A stretch of DNA of 36,170 nt from Clostridiales bacterium (GCA_015069565.1 SVIJ01000014.1:1-36170); one strand, 5' to 3'. Shown: positions 24,056-30,682, counted from the first letter of the stretch. The notes: a model not told the origin generated them from the sequence alone. A program made the numbers and translations.

Positions 24056-24307
24056 AGAAACGCCTGGCGTTTCCGTGAAAAGAAACCTATGGTTTCGTGA
24101 ATTGCGACGTTTGTCGCATGAATTGTTTTCTGTCGAAAACGTGAATTGATTGCAGAAAGCAATCGTTATGGGGGAATTTATATACAGCCTTAACGCAAAC
24201 CTATGGTTTGCAATTCACGCCGTTAGGCGATTCACGCATACTGGGTATGCAATTCACGACGGCAAAGCCGTCAATTCACTTTATCGCAGTCCTGCGATAA
24301 GCTTTTT
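24056..24307. repeat. Hairpin array 2: four left linkers, centre, four right linkers
   Basis: Left linkers (GTGAATTG and variants) at 24075, 24097, 24118 and 24141; right linkers (CAATTCAC and variants) at 24211, 24228, 24250 and 24272; period mostly 21-23 nt. Hairpins in order: GAAACGC/GCGTTTC, AAACC/GGTTT, CGAC/GTCG, TTTTC/GAAAA, ATTGC/GCAAT, centre CGTTA...TAACG with ATGGGGGAATTTAT (24163-24194), CAAAC/GTTTG, CC/GG, CATAC/GTATG, ACGGC/GCCGT. The last is a strong 9-bp stem TTATCGCAG/CTGCGATAA (24281-24300) followed by GCTTTTT, probably a terminator. Same design as array 1 with different stems. Confidence 0.9.
24281..24307 (+). terminator. Terminator-like hairpin closing array 2
   Basis: Perfect stem TTATCGCAG (24281-24289) / CTGCGATAA (24292-24300), two-base loop, then GCTTTTT. 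It would end transcripts coming from the zinc-ribbon gene through the array. Confidence 0.65.
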
Positions 24308-24329
24308 ACGGAATATTTTTGTTTGCCTA

Positions 24330-24358
24330 TTGACAAACGGGCGCAAACTGTGTATAAT
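24330..24358 (+). promoter_or_regulatory. Consensus sigma-A promoter upstream of the Abi locus RNA
   Basis: Perfect TTGACA (24330-24335), 17-nt spacer, perfect TATAAT (24353-24358). Expected transcription start near 24365. Confidence 0.88.
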
Positions 24359-24364
24359 ATATAA

Positions 24365-24431
24365 GAAGGATTTCCGTGGCGTTTTTGCATTCGGGAACGG
24401 CGGGAAGTTCATTTATGGACTTCCCATTTTT
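24365..24431 (+). ncRNA. Probable structured small RNA of the Abi_2 gene (abiF-motif-like candidate)
   Basis: The region between a consensus promoter and the Abi gene is about 67 nt and ends in an intrinsic terminator: GGGAAGTTC (24402-24410) / GGACTTCCC (24417-24425) followed by T5. A 5' CCGT/ACGG helix (24374-24377 / 24397-24400) is possible, and GAAC (24395-24398) could alternatively pair with GTTC (24407-24410), competing with the terminator. Known AbiF-type HEPN genes are often preceded by a conserved structured RNA (the abiF RNA motif); whether this sequence fits that covariance model cannot be tested here. It may act as a separate RNA, as an attenuator, or both. Confidence 0.55.
24402..24431 (+). 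terminator. Terminator/attenuator just before the Abi_2 gene
   Basis: 9-bp stem (one G-T pair) with a six-base loop and T5, ending 12 nt before the Abi start codon; full expression of Abi would need read-through. Confidence 0.75.
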
Positions 24432-24443
24432 GATAGGGGTCGT

Positions 24444-25415
24444 ATGAGTAAGACAAATATCGGCAAAAAAGTATATTTCAGCAGCGAACAGCAGATTGAA
24501 AAGCTGAAACGGGACGGGTTGATTATTCCCGATGAAAAGCACGCAAAGCGGCGCTTGAAGTGGGAAGGGTACTACAACTTTGCCGTCGGCTATAACCGCT
24601 TGTTCAAAGAAAAAAATAAGCGCTATCGAAAGGGCGTGACCTTCGCGCATATCGAAGCGCTGTTTGATTTTGATAAACGCCTGCGCGAAATCGTTTACGA
24701 AGCCACGCAACAGGTGGAATGCAACATCAAAGAGATGCTTTCCGACGTTTTTTCCAAGTACTACGGCGTGGATGAGCGGCTGTATTTGCAGGAAAAGAAC
24801 TTTACGCCCGATCCCAAGGAAGCGCAAAACGTGCGCTGGATCATCGGTACGTGTAAGGCGGCGCTCACCGCGTCCTGTAAGGCAGGGGCGGCTTGCTATC
24901 GCGACTACGTGGCTTACTATGCAAAGACGTATAAGCACGTTCCTTTTTGGGCGCTTATACGCACGCTGACGTTTGGCAATACGTCTAAGTTCTTGCGGCT
25001 GTTAAAGCCTGCGGACGGGCAGGAGATTGCAAGGGAATACGGCGTTTCATATAACGAGCTTTGCAACCTGATGGAGCTTGCCGTTTGCTTCCGCAATATC
25101 GCCGCGCACGGCGAGCGAACGTACTGCGCGCATTTGCCTACGGTGCGGCTGACGCAGGGTTTGCCTGTTTTGCCGAAGTTGCAACTCCCGAAACGGCAAG
25201 ACGGTACACCCATGTACGGAAATAACGACTGTATGGCACTGTTTGTGGCGCTCAAATATTTACTGCCTGCCGCCGCCTTTAACGACTATTTTTCGCGGCT
25301 TAGGCTGGAAATAGAAAACTTGGAAAAGGCGTTGCCGTCCTTTGCATTCCATCGCGTACTTTATGAAATGGGCTTGCAGGGGAGCTGGAAAAAACTGGAT
25401 ATAATGGGTAAATAA
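24444..25415 (+). CDS. Abi_2 (AbiD/AbiF-like) HEPN abortive-infection protein
   Basis: 323 aa from the ATG at 24444, with AGGGGT upstream. Family order is clear: KRRLKWEGYYNFAVGY near residue 36-50, an IEALFDFDKRLREIVYEA helix, VECNIKEML, then PFWALIRTLTFGNTSKFL, and the HEPN catalytic motif R217-x4-H222 in CFRNIAAHGER. HEPN proteins of this group are RNases or predicted RNases that cause growth arrest on phage infection, and related proteins are considered relatives of Cas13. It stands alone behind a terminated leader RNA and next to hairpin array 2. An open frame continues upstream through the array but is not likely to be translated. Confidence 0.88.
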   Translation: MSKTNIGKKVYFSSEQQIEKLKRDGLIIPDEKHAKRRLKWEGYYNFAVGYNRLFKEKNKRYRKGVTFAHIEALFDFDKRLREIVYEATQQVECNIKEMLSDVFSKYYGVDERLYLQEKNFTPDPKEAQNVRWIIGTCKAALTASCKAGAACYRDYVAYYAKTYKHVPFWALIRTLTFGNTSKFLRLLKPADGQEIAREYGVSYNELCNLMELAVCFRNIAAHGERTYCAHLPTVRLTQGLPVLPKLQLPKRQDGTPMYGNNDCMALFVALKYLLPAAAFNDYFSRLRLEIENLEKALPSFAFHRVLYEMGLQGSWKKLDIMGK

Positions 25416-25450
25416 TAGTCAAAAACCGATTAAAATATAAGGAGAACGGT

Positions 25451-26359
25451 ATGAATTACGTAGACGTGGGCGGGGTACGCTCGTCCAAAGTGGTTATCGG
25501 CGGAATGCGCTATGCAGGGAAGCCCCTGCGCCAAATCGAAGAGATCATCATCGAAGCCTTGAAAGCGGGCGCGAATACCTTTGACCATGCCGATATTTAC
25601 GGCAAAGGGGACAGCGAAACCGTCTTTGGCTTGGCTATGAAGGATCTTGAAATTCCCCGCGAAAGCTTGGTTTTGCAGACGAAGTGTGGGATTTGCGACG
25701 GCTACTACGATCTTTCGCGCGAGCATATTTTGGCGTCCGTGGAAAACAGCGCAAAGCGGATGAACACCGATTATTTGGATATCCTGCTCTTGCACCGTCC
25801 CGATTCGCTGATGGAGCCTGACGAGATTTACGAAGCTTTTGATGTTTTGCAGTCGGAAGGGAAGGTGCGCGCGTTCGGCGTGTCCAACTTCTCGCCTGCG
25901 CAGATCGAGATGATGCGCTCGGCTGGGATTCGCGTTTCCGCAAACCAAGTGCAGCTCTCTTTGATGCACTCGCCGATTATCGACGAAGGGCTGAGCTTTA
26001 ATATGGAAAATGCCGAAGGGCTTGGCAGAACGCAAGGTCTGCTTGAATACTGCCGCAAGAACAAAATCGTCTTGCAGGCGTGGTCGCCCTTGGCGTACGG
26101 GTTTATCGAAGGAGTGTTCGTCGGGAACGAAAGCTTCCCTGCCTTGAATGCGGAGCTCTTCCGCTTGGCGGAAAAATATTCCGTCACGCCCGCCGCAATC
26201 GCGATTGCGTGGATCTTGCGCCACCCCGCAGGAATGCAGGCAGTGGTGGGCTCTACGTCGCCCGAACGCATCGGCGAGCTTTGCAAGGCGACGGACGTCA
26301 CCTTGACGAGAGAAGAGTGGTATGCTTTGTACCGCGCCGCCGGCAAACGCCTTCCATAA
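25451..26359 (+). CDS. Aldo/keto reductase (YdhF-like)
   Basis: 302 aa, TIM-barrel NADPH oxidoreductase. The catalytic tetrad is visible: D45 and Y50 in FDHADIYG, K78 in LQTKCG, and H115 in LLLHRPD; the C-terminal cofactor-binding segment reads VVGSTSPERIGEL. Overall wording is closest to the E. coli YdhF type. The natural substrate is unknown for this group. AAGGAG lies 7 nt upstream. It starts 35 nt after abi, without a promoter I could identify between them, so it may be co-transcribed; a strong terminator follows. Confidence 0.9.
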   Translation: MNYVDVGGVRSSKVVIGGMRYAGKPLRQIEEIIIEALKAGANTFDHADIYGKGDSETVFGLAMKDLEIPRESLVLQTKCGICDGYYDLSREHILASVENSAKRMNTDYLDILLLHRPDSLMEPDEIYEAFDVLQSEGKVRAFGVSNFSPAQIEMMRSAGIRVSANQVQLSLMHSPIIDEGLSFNMENAEGLGRTQGLLEYCRKNKIVLQAWSPLAYGFIEGVFVGNESFPALNAELFRLAEKYSVTPAAIAIAWILRHPAGMQAVVGSTSPERIGELCKATDVTLTREEWYALYRAAGKRLP

Positions 26360-26371
26360 AAATAGAGAATA

Positions 26372-26403
26372 TGCGTCGCAATACTTTGTTGCGGCGCATT
26401 TTT
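26372..26403 (+). terminator. Intrinsic terminator after the aldo/keto reductase
   Basis: 10-bp stem TGCGTCGCAA (26372-26381) / TTGCGGCGCA (26389-26398), then T5. Confidence 0.85.
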
Positions 26404-26405
26404 GT

Positions 26406-26607
26406 TTGCTCGTGTACGGCTAGTACACTTACGTCACAAAAATACGCCGCGCCTTGTCTTGCTCGCATCTTGCTCTATTTTCTGCGCTTCGGTGGGCGTT
26501 TTTTCTTGCTCGTGTACGTCTTTGTACACTCCCGTCGGGGAAGCCGCGTTCGCCTGCTCCTGCTTGCATCTTGCTCTATTTTTCCGCGCTTCGGTGAGCA
26601 TTGTTGC
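26406..26607. repeat. Imperfect tandem duplication, about 100-bp unit
   Basis: TTGCTCGTGTACG begins at 26406 and (one base changed after it) again at 26506; CATCTTGCTCTATTTT occurs at 26466 and 26568. Each unit starts with a GTGTAC-N5/6-GTACAC hairpin and ends with GCGCTTCGGTGRGC. The middle of the units has diverged. No reading frame is supported. Related in layout to the shorter elements at 32790 and 35228. Confidence 0.8.
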
Positions 26608-26755
26608 GGCGGGAGCGGCGCAAAGCAGTATTCATTTTTTCCGCAACGACGGCTTTGCCGTCAATTCACGATTGCGGAAGCAATCAATTCACGCCCGATA
26701 GGGCAATTCACGAAAACGAAGTTTTCAATTCACCCCCCCCCGTAAAGCGGTGGGC
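26604..26755. repeat. Hairpin array 3: half-element with four linkers
   Basis: CAATTCAC linkers start at 26662, 26685, 26704 and 26726. Hairpins ACGGC/GCCGT, ATTGC/GCAAT, CCC/GGG and AAAAC/GTTTT precede each linker. Read on the minus strand this is a left half, ending in CGTTGCGG, which can pair with CCGCAA across 37 nt (26604-26609 / 26641-26646) in place of the usual centre. The outer end runs into C9 (26733-26741) and a terminator-like CGGTGGGCTTTT. The opposite half is absent. Confidence 0.85.
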
Positions 26756-26805
26756 TTTTGTGCATTTTATACAGTACGAAAGCGGAACTTTGTCAATATT
26801 GCCCA

Positions 26806-26834
26806 TTGTTTTTTTTAGAAAAATATAGTAAAAT
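26806..26834 (+). promoter_or_regulatory. Probable promoter of the MsmX-type ATPase gene
   Basis: TTGTTT (26806-26811), 17 nt, TAAAAT (26829-26834) in an A/T-rich region, 45 nt before the start codon. Confidence 0.6.
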
Positions 26835-26878
26835 ATTACTATCGAATAAAATTGTTTTTTCTTAGGAGGAAAAAGATT

Positions 26879-28294
26879 ATGTCAGGACTTTTGCTGAAAG
26901 GCATCAACAAAGTATACCCTTCGGGTGTACAAGCAGTTTTCGATTTCTGTCTCGATATCAGAGATAAGGAATTCATCGTTTTGGTAGGTCCTTCCGGTTG
27001 CGGTAAGTCTACCACCCTTCGTATGATCGCAGGTTTGGAAGAAATCTCTTCCGGTGAACTCTACATCGACGGCAACCTTGTAAACGACGTTGTTCCCAAG
27101 GACAGAGATATCGCGATGGTATTCCAGAACTACGCTTTGTATCCCCATATGTCCGTTTACGACAACATGGCGTTCGGTTTGAAGCTCCGTAAGGTGCACA
27201 AGGACATCATCGACCAAAAGGTTAAAGCGGCTGCTGAAATCCTCGGTATCACCGATTACCTTACCCGTAAGCCTAAGGCTTTGTCCGGTGGTCAAAGACA
27301 ACGTGTTGCGCTCGGCCGTACGATCGTTCGTGAACCTAAGGTATTCCTTTTGGACGAACCTCTTTCCAACTTGGACGCAAAGCTCCGTGCTTCGATGAGA
27401 ACGGAAATTTCCAAGCTCCATGCAAGACTTGCTACCACCTTCATCTACGTCACCCACGACCAGGTAGAAGCTATGACCATGGGTACGCGTATCGTTGTTA
27501 TGAAGGACGGCTTCATGCAACAGGTTGATACCCCTCAGAACCTTTACGATTATCCCGTAAACCTGTTCGTTGCAGGCTTCATCGGTACCCCTCAAATGAA
27601 CTTCTTCAAGGGCTCGAAGCTCGTGAAAGAAGACGACGGCGTTTATATTACCTTCGTTGGCAACAACAAGATTAAGCTTCCCGAAGCAATCGTTGCAAGA
27701 ATTAAGAATATCGACGAATATTTGAACACGGACAAGGAAATCACCCTTGGTGTTCGTCCCGAAGATATCCATCAGGACGAAGCATTCGTTTCGGCGCATC
27801 CTGAAACCAGCTTGAAGGCGAGAATCGAAGTTATCGAAAAGCTCGGTGCTGAAACGCAGATCTACTGCGAACTTGACTACGAAGATAAGGAAGCATCCGT
27901 TATCGACAACTCCACGCAGATGATCGCGAAGATTTCCAGCCGTGCGGTAGTTGCGCTCCGCGACGTTGTGACCCTTTCCTTCGACGCTGACCACATCCAC
28001 ATGTTCGACGGCGAAACGGAAGCTACGATGCTCGAAAGAGATGCTGGCTACGAAGTTATCGAAGAAAACGCAGAAGGTTCGGCATTCGTACCTCCTACAC
28101 CTCAGGAAATGCGTGAAAGAATCGACGCAGCGCGCGTAATCACGAAGGAAATGAAGGCGCAGATGCGTAAGGACGCAAGAGCGGCTAAGAAGGCTGAACA
28201 AGCTGCGGCGGCTGCTGCGGAAGTAGTGGAAGAAGCTCCTGTGGAAGAAGCTCCCGTAGAAGAAGTGGTTGAAGAAACCAAAGACGAAGAATAA
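26879..28294 (+). CDS. MsmX/UgpC-type ABC transporter ATP-binding protein with acidic C-terminal extension
   Basis: 471 aa. Walker A GPSGCGKST (37-45), Q-loop MVFQNYALYPHMSVYDNMAFGL, signature LSGGQRQRVALGR, Walker B VFLLDEPLSNLDAKL, His-switch YVTHDQVEAMTMG, then a regulatory TOBE/MOI domain. This subfamily powers many carbohydrate importers and is often encoded alone, as here. From about residue 395 a non-family tail follows: a basic helix rich in Lys/Arg/Ala and then repeated EEAPVEE units. AGGAGGA, nearly perfect, lies 9 nt upstream. Codon choice (many GGT, CGT, CTT, TCC) differs from neighbours and suggests high expression. The ATG at 26852 precedes the ribosome site and is rejected. Confidence 0.92.
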   Translation: MSGLLLKGINKVYPSGVQAVFDFCLDIRDKEFIVLVGPSGCGKSTTLRMIAGLEEISSGELYIDGNLVNDVVPKDRDIAMVFQNYALYPHMSVYDNMAFGLKLRKVHKDIIDQKVKAAAEILGITDYLTRKPKALSGGQRQRVALGRTIVREPKVFLLDEPLSNLDAKLRASMRTEISKLHARLATTFIYVTHDQVEAMTMGTRIVVMKDGFMQQVDTPQNLYDYPVNLFVAGFIGTPQMNFFKGSKLVKEDDGVYITFVGNNKIKLPEAIVARIKNIDEYLNTDKEITLGVRPEDIHQDEAFVSAHPETSLKARIEVIEKLGAETQIYCELDYEDKEASVIDNSTQMIAKISSRAVVALRDVVTLSFDADHIHMFDGETEATMLERDAGYEVIEENAEGSAFVPPTPQEMRERIDAARVITKEMKAQMRKDARAAKKAEQAAAAAAEVVEEAPVEEAPVEEVVEETKDEE

Positions 28295-28309
28295 TCTTTC
28301 GTAATACGA

Positions 28310-28337
28310 AAGCCCATCGCAAAAGCGGTGGGCTTTT
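28310..28337 (+). terminator. Intrinsic terminator after the ATPase gene
   Basis: 11-bp stem AAGCCCATCGC (28310-28320) / GCGGTGGGCTT (28325-28335) with loop AAAA and T6. Confidence 0.85.
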
Positions 28338-28375
28338 TTACAGCCTTACGGCGAATGATATAGGGTAGAGCAGAG

Positions 28376-28406
28376 AAAAAACGCTCCGTTTTCACGGAGC
28401 GTTTTT
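28376..28406 (-). terminator. Bidirectional terminator downstream of the HU gene
   Basis: AACGCTCCGT / ACGGAGCGTT stem flanked by A-run and T-run, so it can act on both convergent transcripts. Confidence 0.85.
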
Positions 28407-28419
28407 CGCGTTTTTGTTA

Positions 28420-28692
28420 TTAGTTGAAAAGATCCTTGTAAGCCTTACCAAACTTCATAACGGGTTTCTTGCAAGCAGGGATTTCAACCGCTTCCTTCGT
28501 CTTAGGGTTGATACCAGTCTTCGCCGCTACTTCCTTAACTTCGATGGTGCCAAGACCTACGATCTGTACCTTTTCGCCGTTCTTCAATGCTTCGGTGACG
28601 GTTTCAAGAAGTGCTTCGTAAACTTCCGTCGTTTGCTTAACGGTAAAACCTGCTTTGTTTGCTGCTACTTTGATCAATTCGCCTTTGTTCAT
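28420..28692 (-). CDS. hup: HU family DNA-binding protein
   Basis: 90 aa, the exact HU length. MNKGELIKVAANKAGFTVKQTTEVYEALLETV forms the dimerisation helices; the beta-arm region reads VGLGTIEVKEVAAKTGINPKTKEAVEIPACKKPVMK-type order, with the proline replaced in IPACK relative to common IPAxK; the tail KFGKAYKDLFN is typical. HU bends and compacts DNA and is normally abundant, matching the consensus promoter and clean codon usage. It is a single-gene unit. Confidence 0.95.
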   Translation of the reverse strand: MNKGELIKVAANKAGFTVKQTTEVYEALLETVTEALKNGEKVQIVGLGTIEVKEVAAKTGINPKTKEAVEIPACKKPVMKFGKAYKDLFN

Positions 28693-28750
28693 AAGAGTGT
28701 CCCCTTTTATTTTTTATTTGCCACGAGAGCCTGTCCCATAACTTGTTCCT

Positions 28751-28779
28751 ATTATATCCCATATAAGGGCGTTTGTCAA
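28751..28779 (-). promoter_or_regulatory. Consensus sigma-A promoter of the HU gene
   Basis: On the minus strand perfect TTGACA (28774-28779), 17 nt, perfect TATAAT (28751-28756). Confidence 0.9.
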
Positions 28780-28845
28780 GGGGTTGACGAAAAAAAATTG
28801 TCGAAATTCCTTGATTTTTCAAGGGTTTTAGCAAATTTTCACAAG

Positions 28846-28878
28846 AAAAAGCGGACGGGAAATATCCATCCGCTTTTT
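28846..28878 (-). terminator. Intrinsic terminator after the YitT-family gene
   Basis: AAAAAGCGGA / TCCGCTTTTT stem (28846-28855 / 28869-28878), symmetrical, effective in the minus direction by its T5. Confidence 0.8.
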
Positions 28879-28893
28879 GGTTGTGTACTTGTC

Positions 28894-29886
28894 TTAATTT
28901 TCGGACGTGTAGAAACCTAAGCCCAAAACCTGCGAAACGTTGCTCATAACGACAAACGCATCGGGGTCGATTTCGTGAATCACACGCTTTAAGGTAGGTA
29001 CTTGACGACGGCTGACGACGCATACAAGCATCGAACGATCTTCCTTCGTGTACATACCTTTGGCAGAAAGCGCGGTGACGCCGCGGCTCAATTCTTGCAT
29101 AACCGCCGTCGATATTTCGTCGGGCTTGTTGGTGATGATTCTAAACTCGATTGCCGACTGGAAGCCGTTCGTCATGGATTCGTTGGTCTTGCTCTCTATG
29201 TACGATTCGAAGATTGCAAGCATAATGGGAAGCAGGTTGTACGCGATCGACGTGTTTTTGTCGTAGAACACGACGAAGGAAGCGCCGATAACCAAACAGT
29301 TAAAGGCAAATAAAATCCATGCGATGCTAGCCGCCGCAAGCTTCTTTTGGATGATTACGGCTAAAATATCCGCGCCGCCCGTCGAGCCGCCCACTTTGAA
29401 GGCGAGCACGATTGCAAGCCCGATACAAAGCCCTGCCGCGATAGCCGCGAAGATGCGTTCTACCTGCAATGCAAACTCGATTTTCAAATCGGGGAATACC
29501 AGCTCAATGAGCAACAACCACAGCGACTGGAAAAGGACGTTGAGCGACGTAAGAACGGCAAACTTCTTCTTGACGTAGAAGAAGGACAGGACGATCAGGG
29601 GCGCGTTGAGCACGAAGACCAAGAGCGCCAAATCCCATTTCAAGGCGATATTCAAAAGAATGGCAATACCGCTGACGCCGCCGATGGTGAAGTTGTTGGG
29701 GGAGATCAAGCTATATGCCGCGATAGACACCAAAAAAGCTGAGATCATCGTGTATACGAGCGCGCGTATCCATTGAAGAACTACCTTCTTTTTACTGCCT
29801 GCTAAGGGATCAATATTCTCTTTGGTGATCTTCGGGGGTAAGCTTGCCCCAGCCGTTGTTTCTAATTGTGTTTCTTTCTGTTGCAT
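28894..29886 (-). CDS. YitT family membrane protein (DUF161 + DUF2179)
   Basis: 330 aa. A hydrophilic N-terminus (about 1-37) precedes five to six membrane helices with the YitT signatures NNFTIGGVSGIAILLN and KVGGSTGGADILAVII. A C-terminal cytoplasmic DUF2179 domain reads FRIITNKPDEISTAVMQELSRGVTALSAKGMYTKEDRSMLVCVVSRRQ-type order. The function is unknown; these are integral membrane proteins widespread in Firmicutes. The start at 29886 has AAAGGA 8 nt upstream; an ATG three codons earlier overlaps that site. No separate promoter is seen, so expression probably depends on read-through from rplI. Confidence 0.9.
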   Translation of the reverse strand: MQQKETQLETTAGASLPPKITKENIDPLAGSKKKVVLQWIRALVYTMISAFLVSIAAYSLISPNNFTIGGVSGIAILLNIALKWDLALLVFVLNAPLIVLSFFYVKKKFAVLTSLNVLFQSLWLLLIELVFPDLKIEFALQVERIFAAIAAGLCIGLAIVLAFKVGGSTGGADILAVIIQKKLAAASIAWILFAFNCLVIGASFVVFYDKNTSIAYNLLPIMLAIFESYIESKTNESMTNGFQSAIEFRIITNKPDEISTAVMQELSRGVTALSAKGMYTKEDRSMLVCVVSRRQVPTLKRVIHEIDPDAFVVMSNVSQVLGLGFYTSEN

Positions 29887-29906
29887 ATTGTACATCCTTT
29901 TTTCGT

Positions 29907-29937
29907 GGAAAACCCCGCCACGATAGAGTGGGCGGGG
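29907..29937 (-). terminator. Terminator-like hairpin between rplI and the YitT gene
   Basis: CCCCGCC (29913-29919) / GGCGGGG (29931-29937), followed on the minus strand by only four T, so it may be leaky. Confidence 0.65.
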
Positions 29938-29949
29938 AAAGTGTTTATA

Positions 29950-30390
29950 TTAGAGCGCTTCGACGCTGATCGTAATCTTTGCCGATACGTTTTCCATCAA
30001 GCGAATTTCTGCCGGGAAAGCGCCGAGCGTTTTGCTGGGTTCCATCTTAATTTTGCGCTTGTCAATGTCAAAGCCCATATCTGCAAGCCCCTGCGCGACG
30101 TGCTGGCTGGTGATCGAGCCGAATACCTTGCCGTTTTCGCTTACCTTAATTTTGACGGTGACGGTTTTGCCGTTCAAAGCCGCCGCAAGCGCCTGTTGCG
30201 CCTTCAATTCTTCTGCCTTGTGGTATGCTGCCGCCGCCTTCTTTTGGTTGGCTTCGTTGATGCCGCTTGCCGTTGCTACTTCCGCAAGTCCCTTTTTAAT
30301 CAAGAAGTTCTTCCCGTAGCCGTCGGAAACTTCAATAATGTCCCCTTTCTTGCCGCTACCTTTAACGTCTGCTTTCAAAATTACTTTCAT
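29950..30390 (-). CDS. rplI: 50S ribosomal protein L9
   Basis: 146 aa, standard length. The N-terminal domain MKVILKADVKGSGKKGDIIEVSDGYGKNFLIKKGLA-type order is diagnostic; a central helix (about 45-75) connects to the C-terminal rRNA-binding domain with GSITSQHVAQGL and KTLGAFPAEIRL. L9 bridges the L1 stalk region and helps maintain reading frame. AAGGAG lies upstream. Promoter at 30433-30461. It is usually next to dnaB or yybT; neither is here. Confidence 0.96.
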   Translation of the reverse strand: MKVILKADVKGSGKKGDIIEVSDGYGKNFLIKKGLAEVATASGINEANQKKAAAAYHKAEELKAQQALAAALNGKTVTVKIKVSENGKVFGSITSQHVAQGLADMGFDIDKRKIKMEPSKTLGAFPAEIRLMENVSAKITISVEAL

Positions 30391-30432
30391 TGTATCTCTC
30401 CTTATATGTATCTAGTTTCCTTCTTCGCATTT

Positions 30433-30461
30433 ATTGTACAAGATTTTTTAGAAAATGTCAA
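30433..30461 (-). promoter_or_regulatory. Sigma-A promoter of rplI
   Basis: On the minus strand TTGACA (30456-30461), 17 nt, TACAAT (30433-30438). Confidence 0.85.
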
Positions 30462-30520
30462 TAGAATAGCGAAAAATTGCAAATACTCTTTTTAGCCAAA
30501 TCGGCAAAGGGGGATTTTTT

Positions 30521-30682
30521 ATGATTGAAAGAACGGTCAATAAGGGTGTAGGCTGCAACGTGACGGGCTGCCGTCACAACTACGCAGGTACGAATTGTAC
30601 TTTGAGCACCATTCACGTAGGCAATACGTGTGACTGCGATGCGGAAAAGTGCACCTGCTGTGATAGCTACGAAAGCAAATAA
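30521..30682 (+). CDS. Small Cys-rich DUF1540 protein
   Basis: 53 aa, too short for most gene callers. Reading: MIERTVNKGVGCNVTGCRHN, then YAGTNCTLSTIHVG, NTCDCDAEKCTCCDSYESK. The CxxxxCRHN-x4-C...IxVG...C order is the DUF1540 pattern of small Cys-rich, probably metal-binding proteins common in spore-forming Clostridia. AAAGGGGG lies 7 nt upstream and a good terminator follows. No clear sigma-A promoter was found. Eight Cys in 53 residues strongly suggest a metal or disulfide-stabilised fold. Confidence 0.85.
   Translation: MIERTVNKGVGCNVTGCRHNYAGTNCTLSTIHVGNTCDCDAEKCTCCDSYESK

Noticed and set aside
24056-24307. CRISPR array
   Set aside because: The constant parts are only 8-9 nt, invert orientation at the centre, and the variable parts are short palindromes of 9-19 nt. 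No cas gene is present.
24150-24443. Longer Abi protein starting inside array 2
   Set aside because: The frame is open from 24150, and the array centre offers ATGGGGGAATTTAT (array 1 has GTGGGGGAATTTAT). But it would run through the hairpins, the promoter and the terminator, the 22-nt period does not keep frame, and the family N-terminus begins at 24444.
26360-26745. Coding frames of 75-221 codons downstream of the aldo/keto reductase
   Set aside because: They read through a terminator, tandem duplication and hairpin array; no ribosome site or family wording.
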